A program made the position numbers and the translations under genes. Below the pieces are notes generated by a model. It was not told the origin of the DNA and searched no databases. It saw only the letters and a list, made by a program, of their open reading frames with translations. 64,000 bases of DNA from Candidatus Nezhaarchaeota archaeon (lineage in GTDB: Archaea; Thermoproteota; Methanomethylicia; Nezhaarchaeales; WYZ-LMO8). The stretch lies in the NCBI GenBank assembly GCA_030055465.1, contig JASFYF010000001.1, positions 634,447-698,446 on the forward strand, read 5' to 3'. The number at the start of each line of letters is the position of its first letter. The stretch's first letter is position 1. Positions 1 to 8,734 of the stretch are shown here, one piece after another.

Positions 1-1061
1 ACGGATTGAAAGACGTAGGATGGGGCGTGACCTAAGCCCGTTCCCTCTATGACTACTCCTTTAAAGCCGGCTTGAATGGGCCACTCCACTGCTTCATGAG
101 GTATTCCCGGGTACACCTTGAGTAGGGCAACCCGGGGCTCGAACTCCGGGTACACCTTGAAGCTACTTCTATCATTGCTACGCGGATTCAGGTCTTTCGC
201 TAAAACTTTAACTTCTTTACCCCCCTCTATCCTAGCTATGGGAGAGTCGTTTACAGCCTTGAAGGCATCCCTTCTGCTAGTGTGACATTTCCTGGTTCTC
301 GTACCTCTCAAAACCACTAGGGATTCATCGCTTAGAGTTTCGTGCATTACGACTACAACCTCAGCGAAGGGCGCACGTGCAGCCACAACAGCAGCTCCCA
401 TCATGTTCAACGCTGCGTCGCTTGATGGCCTATCAGACGAGCGCTGCGCCCCCACCAATACGACCGGGATGGGCAATCCTCGCAGAGCGAAGCTTAAAGC
501 AGCCGCCGTGTACCCTAGGGTGTCGGTGCCATGCGTTATTACTATTCCTTGAACCTCCCCGTCTCGCACTTCGTCGGCAACGGCCCTAGCCACAGTTGAC
601 CAGTGCTCGGGCCGCATATCCTCACTGAAGATAGTGAATAGGTTGCGAGTGGATATCGCAGCGATATCGCCAAGCTCCGGTATGGATGCGTAAAGATCTT
701 CAGCTGATAGGGAAGGATACACGGCCCCGGTCCTGTACTCCACCCTACTTGCAATTGTTCCCCCTGTGCCGATAACCGAGACCTTGGGCAATGTTCTCTT
801 AATAGCCGGCAGCGAATCGTGATGAGGCAGTGGGTTATTACGATGCTTAAAAGCAAGCTCAATTCTAGTTTCGGAGATCTTAAAGCCCACGTTGTAGCCG
901 TTATCCATCTTTATGAGGACGTATTCGTCGCCCAAAACCTCCGTCCTAGGCATGAGAATGCCCTCGTACACTGAGCCGCCTTTAAACACTCTCACCCTGT
1001 CGTAGACCTCCAACCCCAACTTCTTTAGGGGTAAGGGAACGTCGCCCTCCTCTGAATGCAA
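1..1061 (-). CDS. gatD: Glutamyl-tRNA(Gln) amidotransferase subunit D (partial, 3' end outside window)
   Basis: Archaeal GatD is the asparaginase-like subunit of GatDE. It releases ammonia from glutamine so that GatE can convert Glu-tRNA(Gln) to Gln-tRNA(Gln). Read on the minus strand, the frame gives a small N-terminal domain (VYDRVRVFKGG) and then the L-asparaginase core with VIGTGGTIASR, VITHGTDTLGYTA and VGAQRSSDRPSSDA, which carry the catalytic Thr-rich sites. The frame is open to base 1, so the C-terminus is missing. The start is a TTG placed 7 nt after GGTGA; an in-frame stop lies upstream. The ORF track omits this gene because it runs off the edge. Identity is secure from the motifs. 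GatE is not in the window. Confidence 0.93.
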   Translation of the reverse strand, partial: MHSEEGDVPLPLKKLGLEVYDRVRVFKGGSVYEGILMPRTEVLGDEYVLIKMDNGYNVGFKISETRIELAFKHRNNPLPHHDSLPAIKRTLPKVSVIGTGGTIASRVEYRTGAVYPSLSAEDLYASIPELGDIAAISTRNLFTIFSEDMRPEHWSTVARAVADEVRDGEVQGIVITHGTDTLGYTAAALSFALRGLPIPVVLVGAQRSSDRPSSDAALNMMGAAVVAARAPFAEVVVVMHETLSDESLVVLRGTRTRKCHTSRRDAFKAVNDSPIARIEGGKEVKVLAKDLNPRSNDRSSFKVYPEFEPRVALLKVYPGIPHEAVEWPIQAGFKGVVIEGTGLGHAPSYVFQS

Positions 1062-1215
1062 GAAGCTTTCACCATCAACCCTTGCTAGTTAGGTGAAGAC
1101 ACTGACGGGTTAACTAAAAAGTTATGCCTCACATGCCAATCGCTAAAGCGATCACAGGATATTGGGATGCGATGCCCCTTAAACTGGAACTCGCTATACC
1201 GAAAAAATCAAGGTT

Positions 1216-1377
1216 TTAGGTGGCAGCCTCCTTCTGCTGTGGGGCCTTTATAAACCTCTTAACGTACTCCCTATGGTTTTTAACTCGCGGTATCGGTGTC
1301 TTCTTTGGTTTAGGCGGTATTTTAGGTGTTTGGGACCTTACTTTACCAGCTTTTGTTAGCGAACCATGAGATGGCAC
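1216..1377 (-). CDS. rps30e: Ribosomal protein S30e
   Basis: A 53-aa small-subunit ribosomal protein of the archaeal/eukaryotic type, absent from the ORF track because of its length. The minus-strand translation begins [19 protein letters not shown], continues through a Lys/Pro-rich segment, and ends in [15 protein letters not shown]. The first part is the hallmark S30e sequence. The start is GTG, 6 nt after GGTGA, with a TATA-like element about 50 nt further upstream. The length is as expected for archaeal S30e, which in eukaryotes is made as a ubiquitin-like fusion; no fusion is present here. Identity rests on motif recognition. Confidence 0.93.
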   Translation of the reverse strand: MPSHGSLTKAGKVRSQTPKIPPKPKKTPIPRVKNHREYVKRFIKAPQQKEAAT

Positions 1378-1422
1378 GAGAATTCACCGACCCCGTATGC
1401 TATCAAAGCAGTGAAGCGCAGG

Positions 1423-1433
1423 AAAATATAAAG
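1423..1433 (-). promoter_or_regulatory. TATA-like box for S30e
   Basis: On the minus strand the sequence reads CTTTATATTTT, an archaeal TATA-type element. It lies about 50 nt upstream of the S30e GTG, which would give a leader of about 25 nt containing the GGTGA site. Inferred from sequence and spacing only. Confidence 0.5.
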
Positions 1434-1535
1434 TTAGTGTCGATATGGTCGAGTGGTGGTTTAAGGCCGTGCCAATTGATGTTGTCCAGTATCGACCTTT
1501 ATTGGGCTCAAAAACGGCTTCCCGAGGCTGAGCGG

Positions 1536-2405
1536 TCATCCGCTACCTGAGAGCACGCTTTCCCTCAAGCCCAGAGGACTTCGACGAGTTACACCAAACT
1601 CATTTAAGCCTCGAAGCCTAGAATGGTTAAAAACCGGTCCATCCCTGCACACTCTAAAGCCGTTTACAGCGCAAGAACCACATATGCCCACACCACACTT
1701 CACGTAGCGTTCGAGGAGGAATTGATGTGGGAGTCTCATAGTCGACAGCAACCTATGAAGGTTGAAGAGCATGGGCTCGGGACCACATGCATAAACATAG
1801 GAGAACCTCTTGTACCTCTGCCTTAAAATGCTGTTGACAGCATCGACGACCGTCCCTCTAACTCCCAGCTCACCGGTATCTGTGGATACCGCAAAGTTGT
1901 CTCCAACGAGTTTCGAAACCTCATCCACAAAGAAGGAATCGGCAGCGCTCCTGAAGCCTAGGACAACGTAAAGGTTGAAGCCTTTGCCGACCAAATCCTT
2001 TATCAAGGGGAGCAAGGGCGCAACCCCTACGCCTCCTCCAGCAACGAGGACTGGTTCGTCCTCATCGCTCCTATGGTGTAGGTCTCGAGGAATCGTAAAT
2101 CCGTTGCCGTAAGGGCCGCGCGCAAAAACCGAGTTGCCAACGCTTAGCTCTGAAAGCGCAGCGGTCCCAGCCCCCCTGACTTTAAATGTAAGCTTCACAA
2201 CGCGTTTTCCAACATCGTAGTCCGAGGGGGATAGTGGGAATTCGTCTATTCCGGGTAGCCACACCATCAAGAAGCGCCCAGGCCTCAACCCCCTCATAGT
2301 ATTTGGTTCAAAGCTGAAAGTCTCCGAGAATATCTTATGCGCCTCCTCCTTCCTGCTTATAAGGGTGAACTTGGCGTAGTACGTTGTGGACACCTCAATG
2401 CGCAA
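1536..2405 (-). CDS. pyrK: Dihydroorotate dehydrogenase electron-transfer subunit (PyrK-like)
   Basis: A 289-aa iron-sulfur flavoprotein of the ferredoxin-reductase superfamily that would pass electrons from PyrD to NAD+ in pyrimidine synthesis. Seen in order: a beta-barrel FAD domain (about 1-105, with RGPYGNGF near 95), an NAD-binding fold (VLVAGGGVGVAPLLPLI), and a C-terminal 2Fe-2S motif CGVGICGSC followed by a fourth Cys in VCRDGPVF. The TTG start overlaps the end of pyrD by 11 nt, so the two genes are probably translationally coupled. A GTG four codons later is an alternative start. Related electron-transfer subunits exist (for example in sulfide dehydrogenases); adjacency to pyrD favours PyrK. 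Confidence 0.88.
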   Translation of the reverse strand: MRIEVSTTYYAKFTLISRKEEAHKIFSETFSFEPNTMRGLRPGRFLMVWLPGIDEFPLSPSDYDVGKRVVKLTFKVRGAGTAALSELSVGNSVFARGPYGNGFTIPRDLHHRSDEDEPVLVAGGGVGVAPLLPLIKDLVGKGFNLYVVLGFRSAADSFFVDEVSKLVGDNFAVSTDTGELGVRGTVVDAVNSILRQRYKRFSYVYACGPEPMLFNLHRLLSTMRLPHQFLLERYVKCGVGICGSCAVNGFRVCRDGPVFNHSRLRGLNEFGVTRRSPLGLRESVLSGSG

Positions 2406-3300
2406 CGCCTATCAAGTCCTTTAGACTTGAGAGGCCCTCCTTCCTCATGAAGCTCTCGATACCGTTTAAAAGTTTTCTGAATGCGCGGAGGCCTTCCTTA
2501 TAAACTGCTGTTCCCAGCTGAACAGCGGAGGCTCCAGCCATCAGGAACTCAATGACGTCTTCCCAGCTCATTATTCCTCCGACACCTATGAGTGGTATTT
2601 TAAACTCCTCGTACAGTTCATATATTACTCGCAACGCTATGGGCTTTATTGCTGGCCCTGAAAGTCCTCCATAAATTGCAGACAGTACTGGCCTCTTGGC
2701 CTCTATGTCTATCGCTGTGGCCCTCACCGTATTTATTGCGGTTACAGCTGATGCCCCATGCTTTATCGCAGCCTCAACCACCTCCCTAAGATTTGTGGTT
2801 AGGCCTATCTTTACAAAGATCGGCAAGTCCGTGACATCGCGTACCGCCTTCACTACCTGCGCCGTAAGCCTTGGATCCTCAGAGAATAGCCTCGTTTCCT
2901 TTACGTGCGGGCATGAAAGGTTAAGCTCGAAGGCCTTGCCCATGCCGTGCTCTGCTATGAGTTTCACGGCTTCTTCATAGCCCGCTACATCGGAGCCTGC
3001 AATGCTGAATATCACTGGTACGTCCACGAGCTTTCCCTGCAGCTCAAGGCATTCCTTCAAGTACTCCTTGACGCCGGGGTTTGCGAGGCCAATTGCGTTT
3101 ATTAAGCCGTAGCGCAATTCAACCAGAACTGGGTTTGGGTAACCGCTCCTTGGATGTAAGGTAAGGGACTTGGTGGTAACGGCGGCGGCGCCAGCTTTGT
3201 GCGCCTTTACGAGCATAGAAGGAGTGGTTCCCAGAATCCCCGACGCAAGTACCAGGGGATTCTTCAATTTTAACGATGCCACTTCCACCTCTAGATCCAT
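2395..3300 (-). CDS. pyrD: Dihydroorotate dehydrogenase, class 1B catalytic subunit
   Basis: FMN enzyme converting dihydroorotate to orotate in pyrimidine synthesis. The TIM-barrel frame shows the FMN/substrate motifs NAIGLANPG, ELNLSCPHV (the Cys is the class 1 catalytic base), VKIGLT, and IGVGGI with AVQLGTAVY at the phosphate-binding end. The ORF track starts 15 codons earlier, but the ATG at 3300 follows GAGG at about 5 nt and matches the usual N-terminus (MDLEVEVASLKLKNP), so I use it. It precedes and overlaps pyrK, the expected 1B pairing. It is divergently oriented to nop5 with a shared TATA region between them. Confidence 0.93.
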   Translation of the reverse strand: MDLEVEVASLKLKNPLVLASGILGTTPSMLVKAHKAGAAAVTTKSLTLHPRSGYPNPVLVELRYGLINAIGLANPGVKEYLKECLELQGKLVDVPVIFSIAGSDVAGYEEAVKLIAEHGMGKAFELNLSCPHVKETRLFSEDPRLTAQVVKAVRDVTDLPIFVKIGLTTNLREVVEAAIKHGASAVTAINTVRATAIDIEAKRPVLSAIYGGLSGPAIKPIALRVIYELYEEFKIPLIGVGGIMSWEDVIEFLMAGASAVQLGTAVYKEGLRAFRKLLNGIESFMRKEGLSSLKDLIGVAH

Positions 3301-3331
3301 CGTCATCCTCGTAGATAACCGAAAAAAACAG

Positions 3332-3341
3332 TTATATATTA
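3332..3341. promoter_or_regulatory. TATA element between pyrD and nop5, possibly bidirectional
   Basis: TTATATATTA is nearly symmetrical and lies 32 nt before the pyrD ATG on one strand and 52 nt before the nop5 ATG on the other. Archaeal TBP can bind such a site in either orientation. Assignment to both genes is inference. Confidence 0.5.
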
Positions 3342-3392
3342 TCATGGTTTTATGTTCTAGTCGAAAGATGCCGAATAAGGAGAAAAGAAAAC

Positions 3393-4601
3393 ATGAAGGG
3401 ATACGTTATTGGCAGCTTCATGGGCTTCCTACTTTGCAACGATAAGGGCGAGGTCGTCGAAAAAGCGTTGTTCCCATCAAACCCGCAGGTGCAAGCTGAA
3501 AGGCTCTACATGTTAAGCAGAGGAGAAGCCATTGAAGAAGTGAAGCTCCTCTGCGAGAAGGCCTACAACCTTGGTTTAGATGAACTTGTAGTCGAGGATC
3601 CTACTCTGGCTAAAGTATTTGTAGGCGCTGGGTTTCAAAACGTGAAGGTCGAATCCCCAAATAACGTCGGCAAGGTGTTGAGGGCTCAGATGTTCAGGTT
3701 AGTTGTTGGGCTCGGCTACTCTGAAAACGAAGAAGAGGCATTTCGAAGGCTTCAACAGATGGCTTACCACCTAAGTGCCAAGAGGGTTGTTGAAGCCGTG
3801 GAGAAGAGGGACCTGTTGGTAGCTCAAGCGGTCTCGTGTATAGATGAAGTTGAGAAAATGTTAAACATATTGGCTTCGCGGCTCAGGGAATGGTATGGCA
3901 TACATTTCCCTGAGCTTGGAAATGCGCTTAAAGATCACGAGGCCTTCTTGAAGGCAGTGATGGCTGTAGGACATAGAAGCACTATTAAGAGGCAGGATGC
4001 TGCAAGCCATCTAAGCTTCATAAAGGATAGATTGCCGCAACTTGCGCGCGACGTGGATTCGTCTTTAGGTGCTGACGTCCTCCCGAAAGATGTGGAAATG
4101 ATGAAGAAGGTTGCGTCGGCTACTCTTGAATTGTACCGTTTGAACGATGAACTTCGGAAATACGTCGAAGAGGTAATGGGTGAGGTTGCCCCCAACATAA
4201 AGGAGCTCGTGGGGCCCGTGTTAGGCGCTAGGCTCATATGTCTTGCCGGAGGCCTTGAAAGGTTGGCAAAAATGCCTGCAAGCACCGTACAGCTACTGGG
4301 CGCCGAAAAAGCACTCTTCAGGTCTCTAAAGACTGGAAGCAAGCCGCCGAAGCACGGCGTGATCTTTCAGCATCCGGAAGTTCATAAATCGCCAAGGTGG
4401 CAGAGGGGCAAGATAGCTAGGGCATTAGCCGGCAAAATAGCGATAGCCGCTAGGGTTGATTACTTCACAGGCGAGTATGTAGCTGACGAGTTAAAGGAGG
4501 AGTTGGAAAGCAGGATAAAGGAAGTGAAGGAGATTTACAAGGAGCCGCCGAGGAAGGTCAAAGAGAAAGAGAAGAAGCCGAAGCATCGGTGGAGAAGGTG
4601 A
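3393..4601 (+). CDS. nop5: Nop5 (Nop56/58) C/D-box RNP core protein
   Basis: A 402-aa scaffold protein of the box C/D ribonucleoprotein, which guides 2'-O-methylation of rRNA and tRNA; it bridges L7Ae and fibrillarin. Visible features are an N-terminal fibrillarin-binding domain, a central coiled coil (about 150-230), and the Nop domain with the signature LGAEKALFRSLKTG and HPEVHKSPRWQRGKIARALAGKIA. A Lys/Glu-rich tail ends the protein. The last codons overlap the start region of the fibrillarin gene, so the two partners are co-translated. The length is usual for archaea. Confidence 0.96.
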   Translation: MKGYVIGSFMGFLLCNDKGEVVEKALFPSNPQVQAERLYMLSRGEAIEEVKLLCEKAYNLGLDELVVEDPTLAKVFVGAGFQNVKVESPNNVGKVLRAQMFRLVVGLGYSENEEEAFRRLQQMAYHLSAKRVVEAVEKRDLLVAQAVSCIDEVEKMLNILASRLREWYGIHFPELGNALKDHEAFLKAVMAVGHRSTIKRQDAASHLSFIKDRLPQLARDVDSSLGADVLPKDVEMMKKVASATLELYRLNDELRKYVEEVMGEVAPNIKELVGPVLGARLICLAGGLERLAKMPASTVQLLGAEKALFRSLKTGSKPPKHGVIFQHPEVHKSPRWQRGKIARALAGKIAIAARVDYFTGEYVADELKEELESRIKEVKEIYKEPPRKVKEKEKKPKHRWRR

Positions 4602-4606
4602 TGACC

Positions 4607-5296
4607 ATGATCGTCAGGAAGAACGAAAAATTGAGGGGGGTATACGTAGTGGAGTTTGATGACGGGTTGATACGCTTGGCGACCCGCAACATGTCGCCGG
4701 GCTTCAGAGTATACGGTGAGGAGCTTGTCCAGCATGAAGGATTGGAGCTCAGAATATGGGATGCGTACAGGTCTAAGTTAGCAGCGGCCTTCATAAAGGG
4801 GTTGGAGTTCTCCCCCTTGAAGGAGGGGGCTAAGGTCTTATACTTGGGCGCCGCATCGGGAACAACGTGTTCGCACGTCTCAGACCTAGTTGAAGAAAGA
4901 GGAAGAGTGTACGGCGTTGAGTTCTCCGCTAGAGTTATGAGGGAATTCCTCGAGAGAGTTGTCAAGCATAGGAAGAACGTTATACCAATATTAGCTGATG
5001 CGCGCTTCCCTGCAGGATATGCATACATGGTTGAAGAAGTCGAAGTTATATATCAAGACGTAGCACAGCCTTATCAGAGCAAGATATTGATAGATAACGC
5101 TGAGTTCTACCTTAAAGATGGGGGTTGGGCTTTGCTTGCCATAAAGGCAAGGAGCATCGACGTGACCAAAGAGCCTTCAGAGGTGTACAAGAGAGAGGTG
5201 GAGACATTGAAGAGGGGGGGCTTTGATATAGTTCAAGTAGTGCACTTAGAACCCTACGACGTTGACCATGCAATGATCTTAGCGCGCAAGGTGTAG
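4607..5296 (+). CDS. flpA: Fibrillarin-like rRNA/tRNA 2'-O-methyltransferase
   Basis: The methyltransferase of the C/D-box RNP. It has a short N-terminal beta domain and a Rossmann fold with the SAM motif VLYLGAASGTTCSHVSD, then VYGVEFSARVMRE, ADARFPAGYAYM and DVAQPYQ, all typical of archaeal fibrillarin. The ORF track starts at 4589. The ATG at 4607 sits 5 nt after GGTGA, which overlaps the nop5 stop codon, so I take 4607. The gene is directly downstream of nop5, the conserved archaeal arrangement. The following gene overlaps its stop codon by 1 nt. Confidence 0.95.
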   Translation: MIVRKNEKLRGVYVVEFDDGLIRLATRNMSPGFRVYGEELVQHEGLELRIWDAYRSKLAAAFIKGLEFSPLKEGAKVLYLGAASGTTCSHVSDLVEERGRVYGVEFSARVMREFLERVVKHRKNVIPILADARFPAGYAYMVEEVEVIYQDVAQPYQSKILIDNAEFYLKDGGWALLAIKARSIDVTKEPSEVYKREVETLKRGGFDIVQVVHLEPYDVDHAMILARKV

Positions 5297-5781
5297 TGTG
5301 GTTGCTTGACCGCTCCTACGGTTTCAGAGATGGATTCCTCCAGCGAGTGCACGGCCTCCTGAAGAGGGAAGTAGAGAGAATAAACGACCACTTGCCTAAA
5401 GAAAGTAAAACCCTTAAAGAGCTTTTAGCTATGGAGGAGCCCAAGGTTACGACGAGAGCAGGCGATGATTTAGTAATGGAAAAAAGCGAACTAGAGCTCC
5501 TCGAGAGGTTGTTGCCTGAGAAGTACCACGAGAGGTTAAAGTTACCTATAGTGATATTGCGCATGATAGGGATGGGTGAAGGGGTTTACATGATATGTGG
5601 AAGCGATGCGGAGGTTCAAGCCATTGAAAGCGTGCTGGGCTCGAGGGGGGCAGTACATCAGCATCAGGGTAAAGCTTTTTTATATAAGCCCTACGTAGCT
5701 ATTCTGAAGGGCAAGCTGAGGACAACAACAGTAATAGGGTTCATACCTACCGAAGAAGGGGTTTTAACCCCATGCTGCTAG
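5296..5781 (+). CDS. UPF0216 (DUF61) family protein
   Basis: A 161-aa archaeal conserved protein of unknown function. The recognisable family segments are LKREVERINDHLPKESKTL, the central LPEKYHERLKLPIVILRM, and a C-terminal half ending EGVLTPCC. The GTG start overlaps the fibrillarin TAG by one base, and the gene overlaps the next HTH gene by 10 nt, so it belongs to the nop5-flpA operon. The genomic company suggests a role linked to RNA or translation, but the sequence shows no catalytic motif that I can name. Confidence 0.75.
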   Translation: MWLLDRSYGFRDGFLQRVHGLLKREVERINDHLPKESKTLKELLAMEEPKVTTRAGDDLVMEKSELELLERLLPEKYHERLKLPIVILRMIGMGEGVYMICGSDAEVQAIESVLGSRGAVHQHQGKAFLYKPYVAILKGKLRTTTVIGFIPTEEGVLTPCC

Positions 5782-6737
5782 AAACCGTAATAGCAAAGGT
5801 CAGGGGTGCGTTACGGGATAGAGGGTTTGAAGTTTCAAGGCCTTACGTTAATGAGAGGAGCTCAATAAATATCGTCGCCAGGAACGATGATAGATTAATA
5901 CTTGTAAAGGCCTTAAAAAAAATGGATGAGCTGAAGACGTGCTGCTCTATGGAAATCAAAAAAGCCAGCTATGCCCTCAAGGCCTCCCCAATAGTTGTCA
6001 GCGAGGGCGAAGAGGAGGAAATAGATGAGGAGGCCGTGTACGAAAAGTATGGAGTTTACATATTGCACCCAAATACTTTGAAGAGCTACTTGGAAGACAG
6101 AAAACAATACGTGTATTATAAGGGTGGACGGTTCTACGCTAGGATTAACGGGGAAAAACTTCGGGAGATACGGGAGAGAGTTGGGTTATCGCTTGGTGGA
6201 TTAGCCGGCATGCTTGGTATTACCAGGAAAGCCGTCTACGAGTACGAGAGAAACGAAATGGATGCAGCCATAGATGTTGCCGCGAAGCTTTACGACATCT
6301 TAAAAGATCTTGTAGGTGAGGGAGAGGCCATTCAAGCATTTAAACCTGTCGACATTTTGGGATCGACAGCTGAGTTCAAGGCGGAGGAAGGAGTCCCCAC
6401 AGCAAACATCAAATTTAAAGGGCGCAAATTCCAAGAAGAAGTAACCTCTAAGCTCTTGACTCTAGGATTTTCAGTCCTCAAGTTCAGAGAGGCACCGTTC
6501 AATTTGATAGCCAAGAGGAATAACGATAAAAGAAAAACCATATTGATCCTAGCTGTAGAAGCGTTAAACTGTAAAACAAAAGAAGAAGCGGAATTCCTTA
6601 GGGATGCTGCCGAACTGGCTGAGGTTAAAGAGCTCGTGATAACGCGTAAGGAAGCGCGTGAAGAAGGGATAATAAGCTCCAAGATGTTGGAAGGTATAAG
6701 TAGTGCCGAAGAGCTCATAGAAGTCACGGAGCCGTGA
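5772..6737 (+). CDS. Archaeal HTH-type transcriptional regulator (UPF0217-like)
   Basis: A 321-aa protein with three parts: an N-terminal alpha/beta domain (about 1-115) resembling a nuclease-like or restriction-endonuclease-like fold, an XRE/Cro helix-turn-helix (about 125-180, KLREIRERVGLSLGGLAGMLGITRKAVYEYER), and a second alpha/beta domain (about 210-321). This matches the conserved archaeal family annotated as putative HTH-type transcriptional regulatory protein. It overlaps UPF0216 by 10 nt and closes the nop5 operon. Its targets are unknown. The N- and C-terminal domains look alike in pattern (ARNDDRLILVKAL against AKRNNDKRKTILILAVEAL), suggesting an internal duplication. Confidence 0.8.
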   Translation: MLLETVIAKVRGALRDRGFEVSRPYVNERSSINIVARNDDRLILVKALKKMDELKTCCSMEIKKASYALKASPIVVSEGEEEEIDEEAVYEKYGVYILHPNTLKSYLEDRKQYVYYKGGRFYARINGEKLREIRERVGLSLGGLAGMLGITRKAVYEYERNEMDAAIDVAAKLYDILKDLVGEGEAIQAFKPVDILGSTAEFKAEEGVPTANIKFKGRKFQEEVTSKLLTLGFSVLKFREAPFNLIAKRNNDKRKTILILAVEALNCKTKEEAEFLRDAAELAEVKELVITRKEAREEGIISSKMLEGISSAEELIEVTEP

Positions 6738-6739
6738 GC

Positions 6740-7975
6740 TCAGCTCATCAAGAAGTTGAGCAGCTCTGAAATCCTACCGTTGAACCTCAAGCCTTTGAAG
6801 TTGAAGTGCGTCGGCGAAGCATAAAATCCTTGAGATCTTAAGCGCTCTATGAGCTTTTGCGTTTTCGGTTCCCTTATTCTGTACACCCGAGATAAAGAGC
6901 TTAGCGTGTAGTATGTTGGAGGTCCATCAGCCTCGGCGACTATTAAGCTGAGTAGCTTTTTAAGGGAGGACTTAGACGACAAATAATCCATCATCGATAG
7001 GGTTGCACAAAGCTCCTCGCAGAACCTCTTATCGAATATGGCTCCTGTCCAAAGGGGACCTGCGAGCTTCATTGCGCCGCCGCAGTTTTCGCAGAGGGTA
7101 CTGCGCAACCCAACATCGCTAATGTCCACGACCTCTCTGTGCAAGCACTTAAAGCAATGGTAGAGAAAGCCAACCCCCCCGACACTTTTAGTAGAAAGCA
7201 ATTGAACGTAAACCCTTACATAGTGCCTTGTGCTGTGGGCTGTTAAGGGCTTTATGGATAGGTTGTACTTGCTTGCCTCTCTATAGAGGAGGTATAGGAG
7301 TAATCGTACAGCAATTTCATGGCAGTACTCGGTCCTCAACGAGAGACCACCATACCTCCTCAGCGCTACTTCTGGGTAGACCCCGCATAGAGGAGGCATA
7401 TCCGTCGCAGTGACGGCTATAACGCCACCTATAAGGGTTGAGCGTATAGCTGAATCCACGTAGGGCGCTGGCGAACCAAAGGGATCTACATCCACTACGT
7501 CGAATCGCCCGCCTTTAACACCATGTGCAGAGAGGAATTCATTGGCATCAGAAAGCTCTACGCGCACCTTACATTGTAAGCCGTTCAAGGCTACGCTCAT
7601 GCGGGCAAAGTCCACGGCCACCGGATTGATGTCAGATATCACCACTTCGCGAACCTCGTCAACCTCCTTGGCGTACCTAAGCCCCCGGACTCCGCTTGCC
7701 GTTAAGGGCTCGGCAACCCTTATTGGCCTCCCCTTTAACCTAGCATAGGTCTTTAGAAAGCATAGAGAGAAGTCCCTGGAAAACGCTGTAAAGGCATTGT
7801 AGAACAATACCTTCTTAGCTGCTTCACTACCAAGGACTTTTTCGTCGGGCAACAACACCGTCACCTTGCCCTCCTGAAGGATTTTTAGAGGCACCTTAAC
7901 CCAACGTTGCCGAGTCTCGGTATGCCTGCCTTCCTTAAGCTTCTCCACCTTCATCGCCCCTTTTAACGATCCCAT
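6740..7975 (-). CDS. trm1: tRNA (guanine26-N2)-dimethyltransferase Trm1
   Basis: SAM-dependent enzyme that dimethylates G26 of tRNA. Motifs seen: AEPLTASGVRGLRYAKE (SAM loop), VVISDINPVAVDFARM, and the catalytic motif DVVDVDPFGSPAPYVDSA, followed by TATDMPPLCG. A zinc-finger-like set CFKC...CENCGG lies in the C-terminal domain. The length of 411 aa is normal. The start shown is the first ATG; a second ATG 7 codons downstream is possible. It converges on the nop5 operon with only 2 nt between stop codons. Confidence 0.95.
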   Translation of the reverse strand: MGSLKGAMKVEKLKEGRHTETRQRWVKVPLKILQEGKVTVLLPDEKVLGSEAAKKVLFYNAFTAFSRDFSLCFLKTYARLKGRPIRVAEPLTASGVRGLRYAKEVDEVREVVISDINPVAVDFARMSVALNGLQCKVRVELSDANEFLSAHGVKGGRFDVVDVDPFGSPAPYVDSAIRSTLIGGVIAVTATDMPPLCGVYPEVALRRYGGLSLRTEYCHEIAVRLLLYLLYREASKYNLSIKPLTAHSTRHYVRVYVQLLSTKSVGGVGFLYHCFKCLHREVVDISDVGLRSTLCENCGGAMKLAGPLWTGAIFDKRFCEELCATLSMMDYLSSKSSLKKLLSLIVAEADGPPTYYTLSSLSRVYRIREPKTQKLIERLRSQGFYASPTHFNFKGLRFNGRISELLNFLMS

Positions 7976-8095
7976 CCATAGACCCCAAGCCGCTTTGTGA
8001 TCTTCTTTGCTGATTCCATTTACTTCTTTCCATTAGCCTTAGAAAGGAAGTCCGCTGTGTCCGCTTTTCGGAGAAAAGCCGCTTGCCGAAATATT

Positions 8096-8728
8096 TTAAT
8101 CCTTAGCGTTTTTCGGGGCGGAGCCGTGAAAGCCCCTGCATATCACGTATATCTCCCTGCTTTGAGGCTTAGAGGCTTTAGGTTTAAAAAGCTTGACGTC
8201 GCGGAAAAGCTCTTTAAGCTTTAAGACCAAGATTCGAAGATCCTCGGCTTGGAAAGCCTTAATGACGGTCGCTCCTCCATCCTTCAGGGCTTTAAGTACG
8301 ATCGAGATTACGCATTCCACTAAGCTAATATGTCTCGCAACGTCAGTGGGCCATGCCCCAGTCAATTTGGGTGAGAGGTCCGACAGAACCACGTCGACCC
8401 TGCCCTTCGCTGCGCTGGTTATTTTCTCGTGGGTGTTCTCATCGCATACGTCGCCGACAATAGTGATAACGTTCGACATCGGAAGGGGTTTTATAGGTCT
8501 GATGTCAACTCCTATAACTAAACCCGCTCTACCCACCTTGCTTGCTGCTACTTGTAGCCACCCTCCCGGGTAAGCCCCCAAGTCCAATACTTTATCCCCC
8601 TTCTTAACTACCCTGAACCTTTCTATGATCTCAATAAGCTTAAAGGAAGCGCGGGATCTCAGCCCGCTCTCCCTAGCTCTCTTGTAATGCGGGTCCCTAG
8701 CCCTCTGAAGCCGCCATCTTCTCGACAT
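8096..8728 (-). CDS. rlmE: FtsJ/RlmE-family 23S rRNA 2'-O-methyltransferase
   Basis: A 210-aa SAM methyltransferase of the FtsJ family, expected to methylate the 2'-O of a uridine in the large-subunit A loop. Visible are RSRASFKLIEI (first catalytic Lys), KVLDLGAYPGGWLQVA (SAM motif), VIGVDIRPIKPLP, VVLSDLSPKLTG (catalytic Asp), VIKAFQ (Lys) and SREIYVICRGF (Glu), giving the K-D-K-E tetrad. It ends in a short polar tail. It lies 6 nt downstream of the TFE-beta-like gene and is probably in the gar1-tfb operon. Confidence 0.93.
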   Translation of the reverse strand: MSRRWRLQRARDPHYKRARESGLRSRASFKLIEIIERFRVVKKGDKVLDLGAYPGGWLQVAASKVGRAGLVIGVDIRPIKPLPMSNVITIVGDVCDENTHEKITSAAKGRVDVVLSDLSPKLTGAWPTDVARHISLVECVISIVLKALKDGGATVIKAFQAEDLRILVLKLKELFRDVKLFKPKASKPQSREIYVICRGFHGSAPKNAKD

Positions 8729-8734
8729 TTCACA

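Noticed and set aside
131-150. T-arm-like CCCGGAGTTCGAGCCCCGGG
   Set aside because: Within gatD coding sequence (YPEFEPR); no acceptor or anticodon stem around it.
377-862. ORFs 377-589 (+) and 542-862 (-)
   Set aside because: Shadows of gatD, which runs on the minus strand in another frame.
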